Shown in pieces: positions 35,934 through 46,700 of a stretch of 64,000 nucleotides of DNA. The position numbers and the translations under genes were made by a program. Under the pieces are notes generated by a model, which did no database searches, was not told the origin of the DNA, and was given only the letters and a program-made list of their open reading frames with translations. The stretch comes from Dromaius novaehollandiae (lineage: Eukaryota; Chordata; Aves; Casuariiformes; Dromaiidae), in contig NC_088099.1 of the NCBI RefSeq assembly GCF_036370855.1, forward strand, positions 22,969,501-23,033,500, given 5' to 3'. Within the stretch, counting starts at the first letter, position 1; each line of letters opens with the position of its first letter.

Positions 35934-36519
35934 CTAGAAATACATGTCAGTGTTTCAGAGGAGTTCAAATGCAATCCAAAGGAAATTTCTTAAATTTAGA
36001 AAATTAAGAATTCTTAAGACTTCTTAAACTAAAAAAGTATATTGATAGAGCAAGAAACACCCAGGCCTATTTAGAACTAGATCCACAGGTAGGGAAACAT
36101 CACTTAAAAGGACCTTATCTTTGCAATATGTCAATCTTTCTTCCTTTACTTTTTGTTATTTTTACTTCCTTCTGTCTTCTGAGAATAATTTTCTAGTTTG
36201 TTCTCCCTTTTTATGCTTAGCGCTGCAAAGGAGAGTCTTGGCTATCAGGAACACTGACAGACAGGACATGTTTTCAGTTCTTTTCCTTTTACCTGTTTCA
36301 TTCTGTGTGTTATGTGACTGGAGATCCAGTCTACAAAGGGTGCAATAGTTGTAAAAAGCAAATCAGATAAACAAAAAGAGGTGCATGTGCTCTTTGAAAA
36401 TCCTGGCTGAAAATAGTTTTTAGTTCTAATGAAGTTATCTTTCTCATCTTTGTCAACTGGAATGCCATACAATTCAGATAACAGGTTCTATTTTTAATTA
36501 CCAGCATATATGAACATAC

Positions 36520-36654
36520 CTGAGGGAACCAAGGTGAAGTTTCTTCTTTTACAAATGTAGCCAAGTTTCTGATCACATTCCCAGTTTTGCCATTTAGCGC
36601 TTGTTTCAGGATTCAAAACTGCACAAATCTTTCCAGGTTCTGGAGAGGGACTTC
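36520..36654 (-). CDS. MRC1L: MRC1-like exon 6: CTLD1 end and linker
   Basis: 135 bases, phase 1 to phase 1. It encodes SPSPEPGKICAVLNPETSAK, WECDQKLGYICKRR and a short linker ending LVPSG. The last three conserved CTLD cysteines are present. The acceptor CCAAAG follows a T-rich tract that contains a small GGTAC duplication on the plus strand (about 36665-36681). No lesion. Confidence 0.9.
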
Positions 36655-37162
36655 CTTTGGGAAAGGTACAAAAGGTACAAAAAAACAGTGAACTTTCCTA
36701 AACACCAAGTAGCGCTCTAAGCTCTAAAACGGACAGGGGAAATTCCTGGCTGAACCGACAACCCCAAAGGCCATGCCTTTCCCAGCTTCTGCAAGAAATG
36801 ACACCTCCAGTAGTGGGAATATCTGCATGTAAATACAGTATCATTTAAGGGGACATGTAACACATTCATTCTTCTGACTTTTAATATTGCTTATGTTACT
36901 ATAGGCCAGAAATAGAAGACAGTATATCTATGTGAAGGGTAATTTTGCTTTCAGAGATAAAATATTTTTGCAGTACAGAGAATTTCTGGTTTATATTAAT
37001 ATAGCTTCCAAGAATAGCTAAAATAGATATTGTTTTGGTGGCTTAATACTAAAGTCCTACTTTCACTCATATCCAGATAATCTGACAATAGAATTTAAAC
37101 CTGTATTTGAGGTATGTATACTTTGTCTTCAGAAATAGAGAATCAAAGAAAGTCATAGCTAC

Positions 37163-37276
37163 CTGGAGCCCAGTTTAAATATCGGAAAGGACTGCCTCCA
37201 ATCCATTCCCATCCACTCCTCAAATCTAGTCTGTTAAGTCCAATCCACAGTGCAGAATCTGTACTTTCCATTAACG
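37163..37276 (-). CDS. MRC1L: MRC1-like exon 5: CTLD1, middle part
   Basis: 114 bases, phase 1 to phase 1. It encodes ALWIGLNRLDLRSGWEW and SPFRYLNWAPG, the WIGL and NW strands of CTLD1. Acceptor ACTCAG, donor GTAGCT. CTLD1 has no EPN or QPD motif here, as in mammals, so calcium-dependent sugar binding is not expected. No lesion. Confidence 0.92.
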
Positions 37277-38175
37277 CTGAGTAACCAAAAGAAAGTAAGT
37301 TATTCTATGAATCACTTTTTTATAGGCCATAGTCACTAATAATGTCTCTAGGAAGCTTGTTGTAATTCTTCTTAAATAAAATACTACAAATAACTTTAGA
37401 CGCTGAGAGAGTTGATAAATTAATATATGCCAAAGCTTTGATTAATGTAGAACACCCACAGAAAAAAATCCCTTAGTCTTCATGTCATCTATTGCAAAAT
37501 GAACACACGTGAGATATCACAGAGCAAATTCAGGATGGAAGTAATACTGTAGGATAGCCTAAATTCTTTAGCAGCACTGAAATTATTCTAGTGGAAATAT
37601 CTGCAGAGCATAAGCGTAAATGCTCATACTAAAGCTCTTAGAAGTCAAATTTGTCATTAAAATGACAAGAGACCAGCTATTCCTCCAAAAATACATGGAT
37701 AGATAGAGGCATAATTTAGGAATCTAAGAATAGCTGGTATTTTTCAGTTCATCAAATAACTGAAAAAATAAGATGCCAAGTTGCATTTGACAGAAAATGT
37801 ATCTTTCTTTTGTCACAAAATATCTCCTTTCTCTTATTTTCAATTTGTTTTAAAGGCTGTTTTTAACCAATAGTGAAATTTTCACTTAATTTTCAGAAAA
37901 TATTTTTTTCTTTAAGAAAGCTACTGAACTTCAAAATAAAATAATGTTTCTAAATACAAAGCTAGAATGTTACACTTAGAAATGTTGCAGTATTTTCACT
38001 GAATTTTTGTTTAAACTTGTCAATGACTTTGATAGGAATTTGCAACATCTAATAGATTTTGTTTCTTCATATTTAGGCACATAGACTTTAGCTGAAACCA
38101 TATCAGCTAATCCTAGCTGTAATGATACACTGAAAAGATCCTGGATGTTTGTCAGGGTTTGGCTTACTTCCTCAC

Positions 38176-38334
38176 CTTTAAGGTATATTTGTTCATGAAT
38201 GTCAGCGATACTTAGTAATTCTGCATTTTGTTGCTGACAGCTTTTCCTTGCTTGATGCCATGTGAGAGCTGATTCCAAGTTTATCTGATAGCGGACATTT
38301 GTTAAAAGACCTGTAGTCCAAGTGGTATCTTCAT
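38176..38334 (-). CDS. MRC1L: MRC1-like exon 4: CTLD1, first part
   Basis: 159 bases, phase 1 to phase 1. It encodes RYQINLESALTWHQARKSC and NAELLSIADIHEQIYLK, nearly identical in wording to human CTLD1 (SALTWHQARKSCQQQNAELLSI). The cysteine after ARKS is the first conserved CTLD cysteine. Acceptor CCACAG, donor GTGAGG. No lesion. Confidence 0.93.
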
Positions 38335-39440
38335 CTGTGGGGAAAATAATTATTTTTGTGATAACAGTAACTAGGTCAGAGAAAAATGACTTACAGGTTC
38401 TCATTATACATGACATCCTCAGTAAATGTCACTGCACTGTTCTTTCCAGAACAGCTGAACTGAACTGCAAATGTTATGAGCAGGATGGGAAAGTATAAAG
38501 TTAAAGCCTGTAAATTCACACGCATATGTGGCAAATATTGCTTTCTGTTGAGTGATGATATGAAGATACATAATACAGGAATTACTACAGCTCTGCAAGG
38601 CAAGTGATTGCATAGAAAAATATGTTGAATGGAGTGCTTCAGCAGAAATCCTAGGTGGAATCTATGAAAACATGCACAACATCTCCTCTTTCTGGACAAC
38701 AGTTCCCACTGAGGGCTGTGAGAATCAGCTCTAGAATGGAATTTAGCATCAAACAGTTCTTAGATAAAGCCTCCCTGCAAAGTGTTTCTGAATGTGTCTG
38801 TCATGCAGCTTCAGTCTTGGCACTGCAATGTTACTAGGTCACATTTCACTCCTTCAGATTATCTTTTTTTTTCCTTTGATCTGCTGTAGATCTATATGCT
38901 TTCAATAAAACATGATACAAAAGTGAATCACGTATTTGATTATTCATAAAAGCCAGTATGAACCTGAATTGAAAGAAGAGCTGAGAGCTGGGACTGGCTT
39001 TCAGGAGCTTTGAAAATTGTTAATTGATCCTATTTCACATGCTATTTAGGCTCAGTGTTCTAGGTATCTTTGTAAGAACCTGGAAAGCCTTTGACTATGG
39101 ATTTGAATCATGCCAAAAACACATTATGAATCAACTGGAGTAACGAGGCATTTCAATAATAAAAGATATAATGTTGAACTAGAGCAATGAGAAGGAAGAT
39201 AGGGGAGAACTGAGAAATGTCAGGAAGAGTCTTCAACACCTTGAAAGCAAACGAATAAGGCCATCAAGGAACATGGAAAGTGAAGTGACTACAGAAAAGG
39301 AAGACAATTTCCAGAAAGTGTTTGAAGTACAGAAATGCCAGGAGTGGGAGGCAGTTGTCTGAAAGGGTGGAAAGGCTGCTTTCCAAACTATGTCAGGAGG
39401 GCTAAACAGGATGGATAAAAGGACACATTCCATTTTAAGC

Positions 39441-39466
39441 AAAAAAAAAAAAAAAAAAAAAAAAAA
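39441..39466 (+). repeat. Poly-A run of 26
   Basis: Twenty-six consecutive A between exons 3 and 4. No clear retroposed sequence was recognised in front of it. Confidence 0.85.
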
Positions 39467-39862
39467 GTGCATGGGATTCATGCAGTCTGAAATGTTAACC
39501 TCATCCTTAAGCTTCCTATAGCACTCATTTTTGTGCCTACATACATCCCAAAGGGAGTATCTCAGAAAACGGTTGTGCAATGGTAATAGCACACATCCTC
39601 TTTGGGAAATAGCAAACAACTCAGAATTACTGTGCTGCTCAGCAACGCCACCACAATTAGGGGGAATTGCATGCTATTTTACTCTAAACACACTTTTCTC
39701 CACATTTTTCTGCAACATGTTGCGCTACTGCCTTGTGTAGAACACTGCAGGATGTGGCCATACATCAGATGACAAAATTGCATCTTATAAATGATGCCTC
39801 ATTTTCATGATACTGACAGTCTGTTAGTGCTGGTTTGCCAATAACACATTGAGGGAACTTAC

Positions 39863-40036
39863 CCTTTAATGGGCAAAATCCATATCGCTGGTCTGTGTCA
39901 TAGTCTGCAGTTGTTCCACACCAGAGCCAGCCATCTGACCTGCCAGCGTCTGTGCACTCAGAGTACCACTGCTTATTGTACATGAAAGGGAATACACAAG
40001 GTGCCCCAAAAGCATTTCCTAGCAATGTAAAGGTCT
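39863..40036 (-). CDS. MRC1L: MRC1-like exon 3: fibronectin type II domain
   Basis: 174 bases, phase 1 to phase 1. It encodes [33 protein letters not shown] and DQRYGFCPLK, the classic FN2 (collagen-binding) fold with its four cysteines and the DGWLWC signature. The same exon of the downstream paralogue at 576-749 has the same length and roughly four-fifths similar bases by eye. The flanking acceptor TCTTAG and donor GTAAGT are good. No lesion seen. Confidence 0.93.
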
Positions 40037-41030
40037 CTAAGAAGAGAAAATGATAAAGACAGTAAGGAAAATAATAGTAAATTCATGTAAACTGTGAAAA
40101 ATGTGAAATCTGTGCTAATGAGTGAATTGCACTTCGAAGTGCCTTTCACGTTACCTCTCTCATTACCCTAGCAAAACTCATTTCAACGGCTTTTCAAACT
40201 AAAGTTGCTGAAGTATTTTGTAGAGCAGTGATATTATGATGTAAAGTAATATTTCATAGCTGAGGTCTACAACCAGATTTTTGTTCTAACCGAGATGCTT
40301 TCAGAAACTGTTAATAAAGGCTCACAGCTCTGCTTTAAGATACTATTATTTAAAACAATTTTATAATTTATGTAAAATGCGCAATAGGAGGAACTAATAT
40401 TTAGATGTCCTGCTTGTTGAAAAAAGTAAACATCAGGTTGGACAACCCTTCTCTATATCTTTATTGCAGTGACCATTTAAGTATTTCACACACAGTGGAG
40501 CAGCTTCCACAGGCAAGGCTGAAGGATTAATACTGCAAATATCCTAAAGGATAGTTTTCAGAACATTTGTTTTGGATGTGAGAAAGCCTTTCAAAACAAT
40601 CAGACTCCAGCTAATCACAAAGGAACGCTGCACCAGTAATAATAATTATGCTGTGGTCATCCTCAACTGCGGAATTAGAAAAGCCGCACTTTCTCCACCT
40701 ACAGTGTTACATCCAGTCCTCTCCCAGCTCACCCACATTGTCCCTTTTACTTGAGGATGTAATTTTGTCCCTATGTTGCTGTATACAATCGTTCTCGTTA
40801 TTTATACTATTAACAGTGTCCTGACATAGTATAGTAAGCAATAGTTACTTTAGAGAGTACTTATGACAGCCATGAATATGAAAGCAAATTCAAGGCTAAC
40901 TCCCTCAGCATCCTGATTTTTGAAACTCTGGTGGTCACTGAAAGAATTAGAATATTCAAAGACTCAAAACACTCTAACCCTCACAGAAAAGTAGTGCAAA
41001 GGATAAAAGAATCAATTTTCATAATTGTAC

Positions 41031-41432
41031 CTTCATATCCACGGGAACATAAAACATCCGTAGTTCCATAGATTTTCCAATTATTCTTTGCGCTCAACCC
41101 CTTCTTTAGCATAACATTATCACGTTCTCCATTGCCCGGACTAAAAAATAAATCTTCTCCTTGGATTGCAAGAAGGCTTTCATTTCTGCAGTCCCATCAC
41201 TGGAGCTCACTTGTCTGGTTGCACGGATACAAGGTGATCACAGCCTGATCCTCCCTTGAAAGCACACCCAAGCATAGGTTCAGTTTCACACTCATAAGTT
41301 GATGATTGGTGACCCACCTAAATTTTTGTGATTCGTTGTCTTGATGGCAAGTAGCAGTTCTAACTGACCGTGCAATAGAAGCCTGAAGGCAGAGCTTGTT
41401 TGCTTTATTGTAAATTAGAAATATTTCAATGT
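41031..41432 (-). CDS. MRC1L: MRC1-like exon 2: ricin-B / cysteine-rich domain, with in-frame TGA
   Basis: A single 402-base exon (phase 1 to phase 1) encodes the N-terminal cysteine-rich beta-trefoil domain, which in mammalian MRC1 binds sulfated glycans. Recognisable segments include IEIFLIYNKANKLCLQ, ESQKFRWV, MSVKLNLCLGV, GEDLFF and WKIYGTTDVLCSRGYE, all close to MRC1. The acceptor is CCACAG and the donor GTACAA. After codons for SELQ the frame meets TGA at 41197-41199 and continues with WDCRNESLL. Human MRC1 has Lys at this place (QKWEC), so a single substitution from an Arg codon would explain it. Length and frame are otherwise intact. Confidence 0.88.
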
Positions 41433-42280
41433 CTGTGGAACAAGATAATGCAAAATATATTGTTGATACATAATATATGTATAGTTGATATAAGAGACAT
41501 GATTCTACTTTCCTTTTACATAAATGAATAGGAGTCAGATACAAATGTGATGTTTCTGAATAGAGTCAAGAACAATTTCAATTTTATCAATTAAAAAACT
41601 ATCAGGTAGGCAATAGGGTATGTCCTTTATTACGTGTCACCATACTGTGGATTAGTGGCAGCCAGCAGCATCAGCAGAGCTAAGCACAGCTTGCCGGATT
41701 GATTTATATTAGTCATGTGAACCCCACTGTTATCACCATTACCTCATTTCCCATGTGTCCTCAGATGCATGACTTTGTAGACCTCTGAACTCTGCAAAGT
41801 TTTCTTGCCTTGCAAGATCTCACAGGTCTCCTGATGGGTCGCAGTTGTCTCTGCTAAGCCATTTGCCCTCCTTCTCCAAAATCCAGATTTCCCTTCCTTT
41901 TCAGTATATGAATCTGGGCAAAGAATGCTGGACCTCATAGAGGGTACCCTAGGCTCATTGTGAACCATAGTGATGTAAAACTAGGCATGACACTGACAAG
42001 CAAAATGCAGGGTCTGAGAAAGAAGCAAGGACTGGATAACAGTGGCATTTGACCATCACTTAGAAAGGCCTGTGGAAGTTAGAAATTAGGGTCCACCTGT
42101 AACAGCAATGGAATCCCTAGAACTCCACTTAGTTTCTTTGATTAGGTTTGCAAAGTTGACTGCAGTATAAAGTAGAAGCAGCTAAGCTAATTTCAGTCCT
42201 AAAAGTTAATCAATGGCAGAAGTAAGCCATGCATGCGAATCTGCTCTGCTGCTTTATAGTATTCTTTGTGACCCACCTTG

Positions 42281-42321
42281 TTCTATTTCCCTCCAAAGCT
42301 TTTCTATTTCCCTCCAAAGCT
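42281..42321 (+). repeat. Short 21-bp tandem duplication
   Basis: TTCTATTTCCCTCCAAAGCT occurs at 42281 and again at 42302, in intron 1 of the full-length MRC1-like gene. Confidence 0.8.
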
Positions 42322-43303
42322 TGCGGGATTCCTAACCCATTTTGGTCCCCAACACATTTTTATGGATGTCAGCACTGGATGTCATATATAATACAAATGT
42401 AGGGAAAAAAAACCCAAGAAATTTCATAGAAAGCCTGAAAAAAGTTGAAATCAATTTAATCGGTAATACACAGTTCTCTGAAATTAACTGTTCTGTCCCT
42501 GCAGTGATACCATGAGCAGCTAAAAAAGCCCAGAAACTATGAGAAAATCCATAATAAACAGTTCTACTCAATCATTACAAAGCTGAAAGGATTTACCCTT
42601 ATACATACAGATCTTCGAAGGCTATCTATTTAACATCTACAGAAGAAGTGCAGCTAAAGAGCTAGCAATAATATTGTCAGTGCAATTCTACAATAACTTT
42701 TCCATACTTAATCCAACTTTATATCACACAAAGTTTACTTCATCCACCTGATCAGCGCCAATGAATTCAGCATCTGTTCAAAACAATATGAACAGAATGA
42801 AAATACATGTAATCCTTTTTGTAAGCACTGAGTCTCTCTGGATTGCACATCCATCATCTGTGAACATCTGAACGTCCTTCAAATAATTCTGTATTTTACA
42901 GGCCCTGAGATTTTCCTGCTTGGTTTTGCTAACCATAACCTAGACACCAACAGCTCAAAAATCAGAATACAGAAGTAAAAAATAAAAAAATAAATTTAAA
43001 TATATCTTATGATTTTGTTAGTTTTGATCTTCTGGGGTTTCTGAAATAATAATGCCACTACAAATCTATATGAATAAATTCATTGAGAATTCAGTCTTTG
43101 CTTCCTTCTCTAACCCATTTATCTCTTCTGCTAGATCCCGCTCTTGCCTGTTCCCTTCCTTTAGGAGATTCCCCATTTCTATCTCCCCAACTAGTAGTAA
43201 ATAGTCAGACATCGCCACAGAATCATAAAGCCATGTCAAATGTCATGAGACATATAGGTACTTTCACACACAGCTTTACAGGAGAGAAGCAGGAGGCACT
43301 TAC

Positions 43304-43364
43304 CCGCCAGCTGCAAAGCACCATGAACGAGAGAAAGGACAAGCAAGAGCCTGGCGGGTGTCGT
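43304..43364 (-). CDS. MRC1L: MRC1-like exon 1: signal peptide, ATG replaced by ACG
   Basis: The donor GTAAG begins at 43303. The frame that fits exon 2 (phase 1) reads TPARLLLVLSLVHGALQLA, a typical hydrophobic signal peptide, and then G joins AC of exon 2 to give Asp. Aligned with exon 1 of the neighbouring paralogue (also 61 bases, starting ATG ACT CCC), the start codon position is ACG at 43362-43364. Reading upstream in frame, a TGA at 43434-43436 is reached without meeting any ATG. The ATGs at 43378 and 43324 are in another frame and run into a stop early in exon 2. Either the start is lost, or initiation is at a non-AUG codon or in an unseen upstream exon. Confidence 0.75.
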
Positions 43365-43439
43365 CGTAAATGCTTCATTCTTTGCTTCCTTTTGCCAAAA
43401 GCAGGCGGTGAGAGTTGCTGTCAATAAAGACCCTCAGAA

Positions 43440-43760
43440 GAGAGGACGGTGACTGGTCCTCCTCAGTTTCAAACACTGGATGGTTGGATAGAAAGCTCTG
43501 AGTGCTAAATAAGGAAATATTCTGTCACATGTCATATTTTGAAATAACAGGACCACACACCACAAATTTTGCCTCTGGAAGTGAATGACTTTTAACTGAG
43601 GGCAGACTGTGCTGCCTGAGAAAGGCAGGTGGCACAGAAGGTTATATTTCAGTACTTGGCTGCTTTCACCCTTGAAGCATCAGGGGAACCCATGGAATCA
43701 AACCAGCAGCGGAACATCAAAGATAGAAACTCAGCCTCAGCTTTCAAATCTTACACCTTA
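43440..43760 (-). promoter_or_regulatory. Putative promoter of the full-length MRC1-like gene
   Basis: It shares with 2190-2510 the blocks CTAAATAAGGAAATATT, CTGTCACATGT and TTTTGAAATAA, and further up GAAACTCAGCCTCAGC at 43725-43740. The E-box CACATG is at 43526-43531 and GGAA at 43513-43516, about 160 bases upstream of the ancestral start position. The block is kept although the coding sequence is damaged. The GGAAGT of the sister promoter is GGAAAT here, a weaker ETS core. Confidence 0.45.
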
Positions 43761-46700
43761 ATTATGCAGTGAGACAACATCATCAGGAAAACGTGTCAGT
43801 CTCATGTTTTCATGCGTGAGATGAGAGAAGAGTGAATTTCAGAGGAGCTGGATTTCAGTGGAATTCACTCTGCAGGACACTATAAATATTCCCTTCCTCC
43901 TAAATGAGCTTCCCATTGCCATACTGACCTTCATTTCCGTATAAATGCAACTAGAAGACTAACACCCAAAGCTACCTGGAAAATGGCTGGTTTTAAAATC
44001 AGTACCATTTATCTTGTGGAGCAGGTAAATCTTGTCAGACAGTGGTCCCAAGTGCCAGCCACAATTTCGCGAAAAGCCGCGTGTCTCCTCTCACCCAGAT
44101 TACAGAGCAAGCATTCACAAATTGGTATATTTGTAAACATATAGGTGGAAATCCAACAGAAACAGCAGTTAACTCCAGACTGCTATAGACTGTCCCTATA
44201 ACTGCACAAAGGCCTGACTTTATTACAGCATATTTTTACCATATAAATATTTTCTGTTGTTTAGAAAAACTGTTAAATGGAATAACGAATCTGTGGTGTG
44301 AAAATATTATTCGAAGCACAGTAACAGATTTGCTCAAAACCTATAGTGAAAATGTGATAGCAAGGACGTTTGGCATCACCTCCTGTTTACTGCCAAGATG
44401 ACAGCGTTTCAATAGTACAGGATTTGTTCCTACTTGGCTGCTCAGCAGAAAGAGGAGGCAAAAAGAGAATTAGCTCCCCAAGAATGTTTACAAGATTAAA
44501 ATAAAAAGGAGAAATTGAATTGTGAAATGAGAAATTACAAGGAACTGCTAGGTACAGATGTTAGGAAGTTAAGGGCAAAATGAGTGCAATTTTCTTTTCA
44601 GATGGTGACAGAATATGCTAACAAAGACTATAAAGTCAACAACTTTTTCTAGAATAGACATTTCTAGACCATCTTTTTGCTGAGACCTGTTAATCAGCTG
44701 CCAAACATCTCACCTGAAAAGAGCAAAAGTTTTCTTCAGCCTGAACTAAGCCTGAGGCATTTCTCAGACCAACAGCATTTCCATATTGGCTTGTAGTGTA
44801 TTTATGTGTAAGATACGTTGCCATTTATTGTGTCAGGAGTTTTAAAAATCTTGTTTTTTTTCTGGAGCCAGTACAACAAGATACCAAAACGGAGTCCACT
44901 TTCTTCTTGCTTAGACATTGCACAACATTAAAATGTCAGAAGGGAACGGTCCTTTTGTTTCGCCGTCCTCCTCGAACCACATCAGAGCCAGCCACAGTCT
45001 GGCAGTAAAACAAGCATTGGTTCTTGGAGAAGAAACACGTATTTCACAGAAATCCCTTTGTCCGTGTTGCAGGCTGGTTTTAGGGCTAAAAAGTTTCCCC
45101 TGGCCAGGGGCTGGGGCATCTGGCAGCCACGGGACTTGTTGCACCATGGGGCATGTGGTGCCCCAGCGCGGGAGCAGCGCACCGGCTCCTCGGAGCTGCC
45201 TCCCGCGGAGGGCTGGAGGTGGCCGGTCTTGAGCTGGAGGGTTGGGAGCTGAGCTAAGTCTTAATCCCTGGCATTAATTTAGTCTCTGTTACTGCACTTT
45301 CAGGGTGGCTGCACTGTTACTTTCTAAACCTATGCCCTAGATGCTAATCCCATGCAGAGATTACTCTTAATAGCATAAAAGCTGACTTGCTAAGGATTCC
45401 CTTGGAAATCCCACTGTGTTTATTATACTTTTACTCACTCAAAGATTACCAGAAAGAGAGCAGCTCAATATGATCCCTGTACATCCGCATACCTGGTAAG
45501 TCTCAGTGAATAGCATGAGGGGGGAAACATGCAACAGCAGCGTCATAGCAGATTATCTGCCAAACACTGTGGCCTCTGAGGCATTCATGGGAGCTAAAGG
45601 GACATAAAAGGACATGTACGCTGAGTCCATAAAGCACATGGGGATCCTTCAAGAGCACAGATCCTTTTGGGTCCGTGTACCGGGAAGAGCAGTCCGCAGC
45701 AGGGTAACAGTGGACGCACACTCGGCCGCAGCGGTGGAGAGCAGCTGCAGCACTTCTGCACTGACTGCCCACCCCAACCTTCTCATGGCTTCCAGGATGA
45801 ACTTGTCCCACTGTGCCAAATCCTGAACAGTTAGCTCAAAAAGCTGTGTGTTTCAATATAGAGCCTGGTCAGATTGTAGCAAGAGGGACAGGCACTGTTT
45901 GACATCCATCCTAACATTTTTCATTCAGGCTGATAAAGGCATCAGTTTAAAGCTGCTCTATTTAGCAGCAGTTCAAACAACAAAAGCCACCAAGGCCACT
46001 AAATATACAGGTCAAAATAAGAACCAACTCAGGGAAAAATTTCCATGGACTGAAAATGCTGCGGCTATGACATTCGTTTGCTCAACTTTTCTACATTTCT
46101 GGTGAAAGCAATCCCAAAGAACGGAGAAGTCAGGCAGAAAGGCAATACCATCATGAACTTCACCATGAAAGGGAGAACAGAAAGATTTCCCTGGGGAAAT
46201 ACAGGTTTGGACATTTCTGAGGAAGGAAATTGTTTGTTTATTTACAGTTTCTAAAGAATTTATGAAATTCTTTATGAAATTTATATGAAATAGGATTTAT
46301 ATGTATTCCTTGTAAATAAGCGGTATTGCATAAATAAGTAGTTATCAGAGAGTCCCAAAAGAGCATAATTATACTGTCTTCACATCTTAAGGCCATTTTG
46401 TGCTGCCAGAGACTACATATGTGGGTACTACATGGACAACAGTGTTTTAAAAAGCACTTCTAGCAACAAACAAATGTAAATGAAACTTTAAGTGAAAAAA
46501 CATCTCCCAAATTCTGCACTTTATTATTATGGTATATATATGGTATGATATATATTATTATTATATATCCGTGGTAGGAAGCATTAAATTAACTAAATAA
46601 AAAATTGTAAATGTCAACAAGATCTTTTTGGTAATGAAAAGCCAATTATCATAAAATTGGCATATACCGTCTACAAAAATGATGTCAATATTTTTGATGG

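Larger units (their letters stand above)
5990..43364 (-). pseudogene. MRC1L: Macrophage mannose receptor 1-like gene, full length (29 exons), with disabling lesions
   Basis: Mammalian MRC1 is a type I membrane endocytic receptor of macrophages that binds mannosylated, fucosylated and sulfated glycans. Seen here: signal peptide, ricin-B domain, FN2 domain, CTLD1 to CTLD8, transmembrane helix and cytoplasmic tail, in the family order, in 29 exons with consistent GT-AG borders and phases. The exons sum to 4,241 bases. Adding one missing base gives about 1,413 codons plus stop, against 1,456 residues in human MRC1. Lesions as sequenced: ACG at the expected start codon (43362-43364), TGA at 41197-41199 (ricin-B), TGA at 32735-32737 (CTLD3), and a one-base deletion near 29506-29510 (CTLD3/4). 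Many exons remain well conserved, so loss may be recent, or some lesions may be assembly errors. It lies about 3.9 kb upstream of a second MRC1-like gene on the same strand, matching the tandem MRC1L array of birds and turtles. Which of MRC1L-A to -E it is cannot be decided here. Confidence 0.9.

Noticed and set aside
39233-39619. 128-codon minus-strand ORF with a long Phe run
   Set aside because: The Phe run is the translation of the 26-base poly-A/T tract; no homology to a domain.
43304-43378. ATG at 43376-43378 as the real start of the full-length MRC1-like gene
   Set aside because: Its frame ends exon 1 in phase 0. Joined to exon 2 (which needs phase 1) it reads a TAA within a few codons, and its peptide does not resemble the sister signal peptide.
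43236-43424. A 62-codon minus-strand ORF starting at 43424 as a longer N-terminus
   Set aside because: Its first codon is TTG, not ATG. It is the correct signal-peptide frame but offers no standard start.
45503-45811. 102-codon minus-strand ORF with several cysteines
   Set aside because: The cysteines do not follow any zinc-finger or lectin spacing, and the plus strand is also open here.
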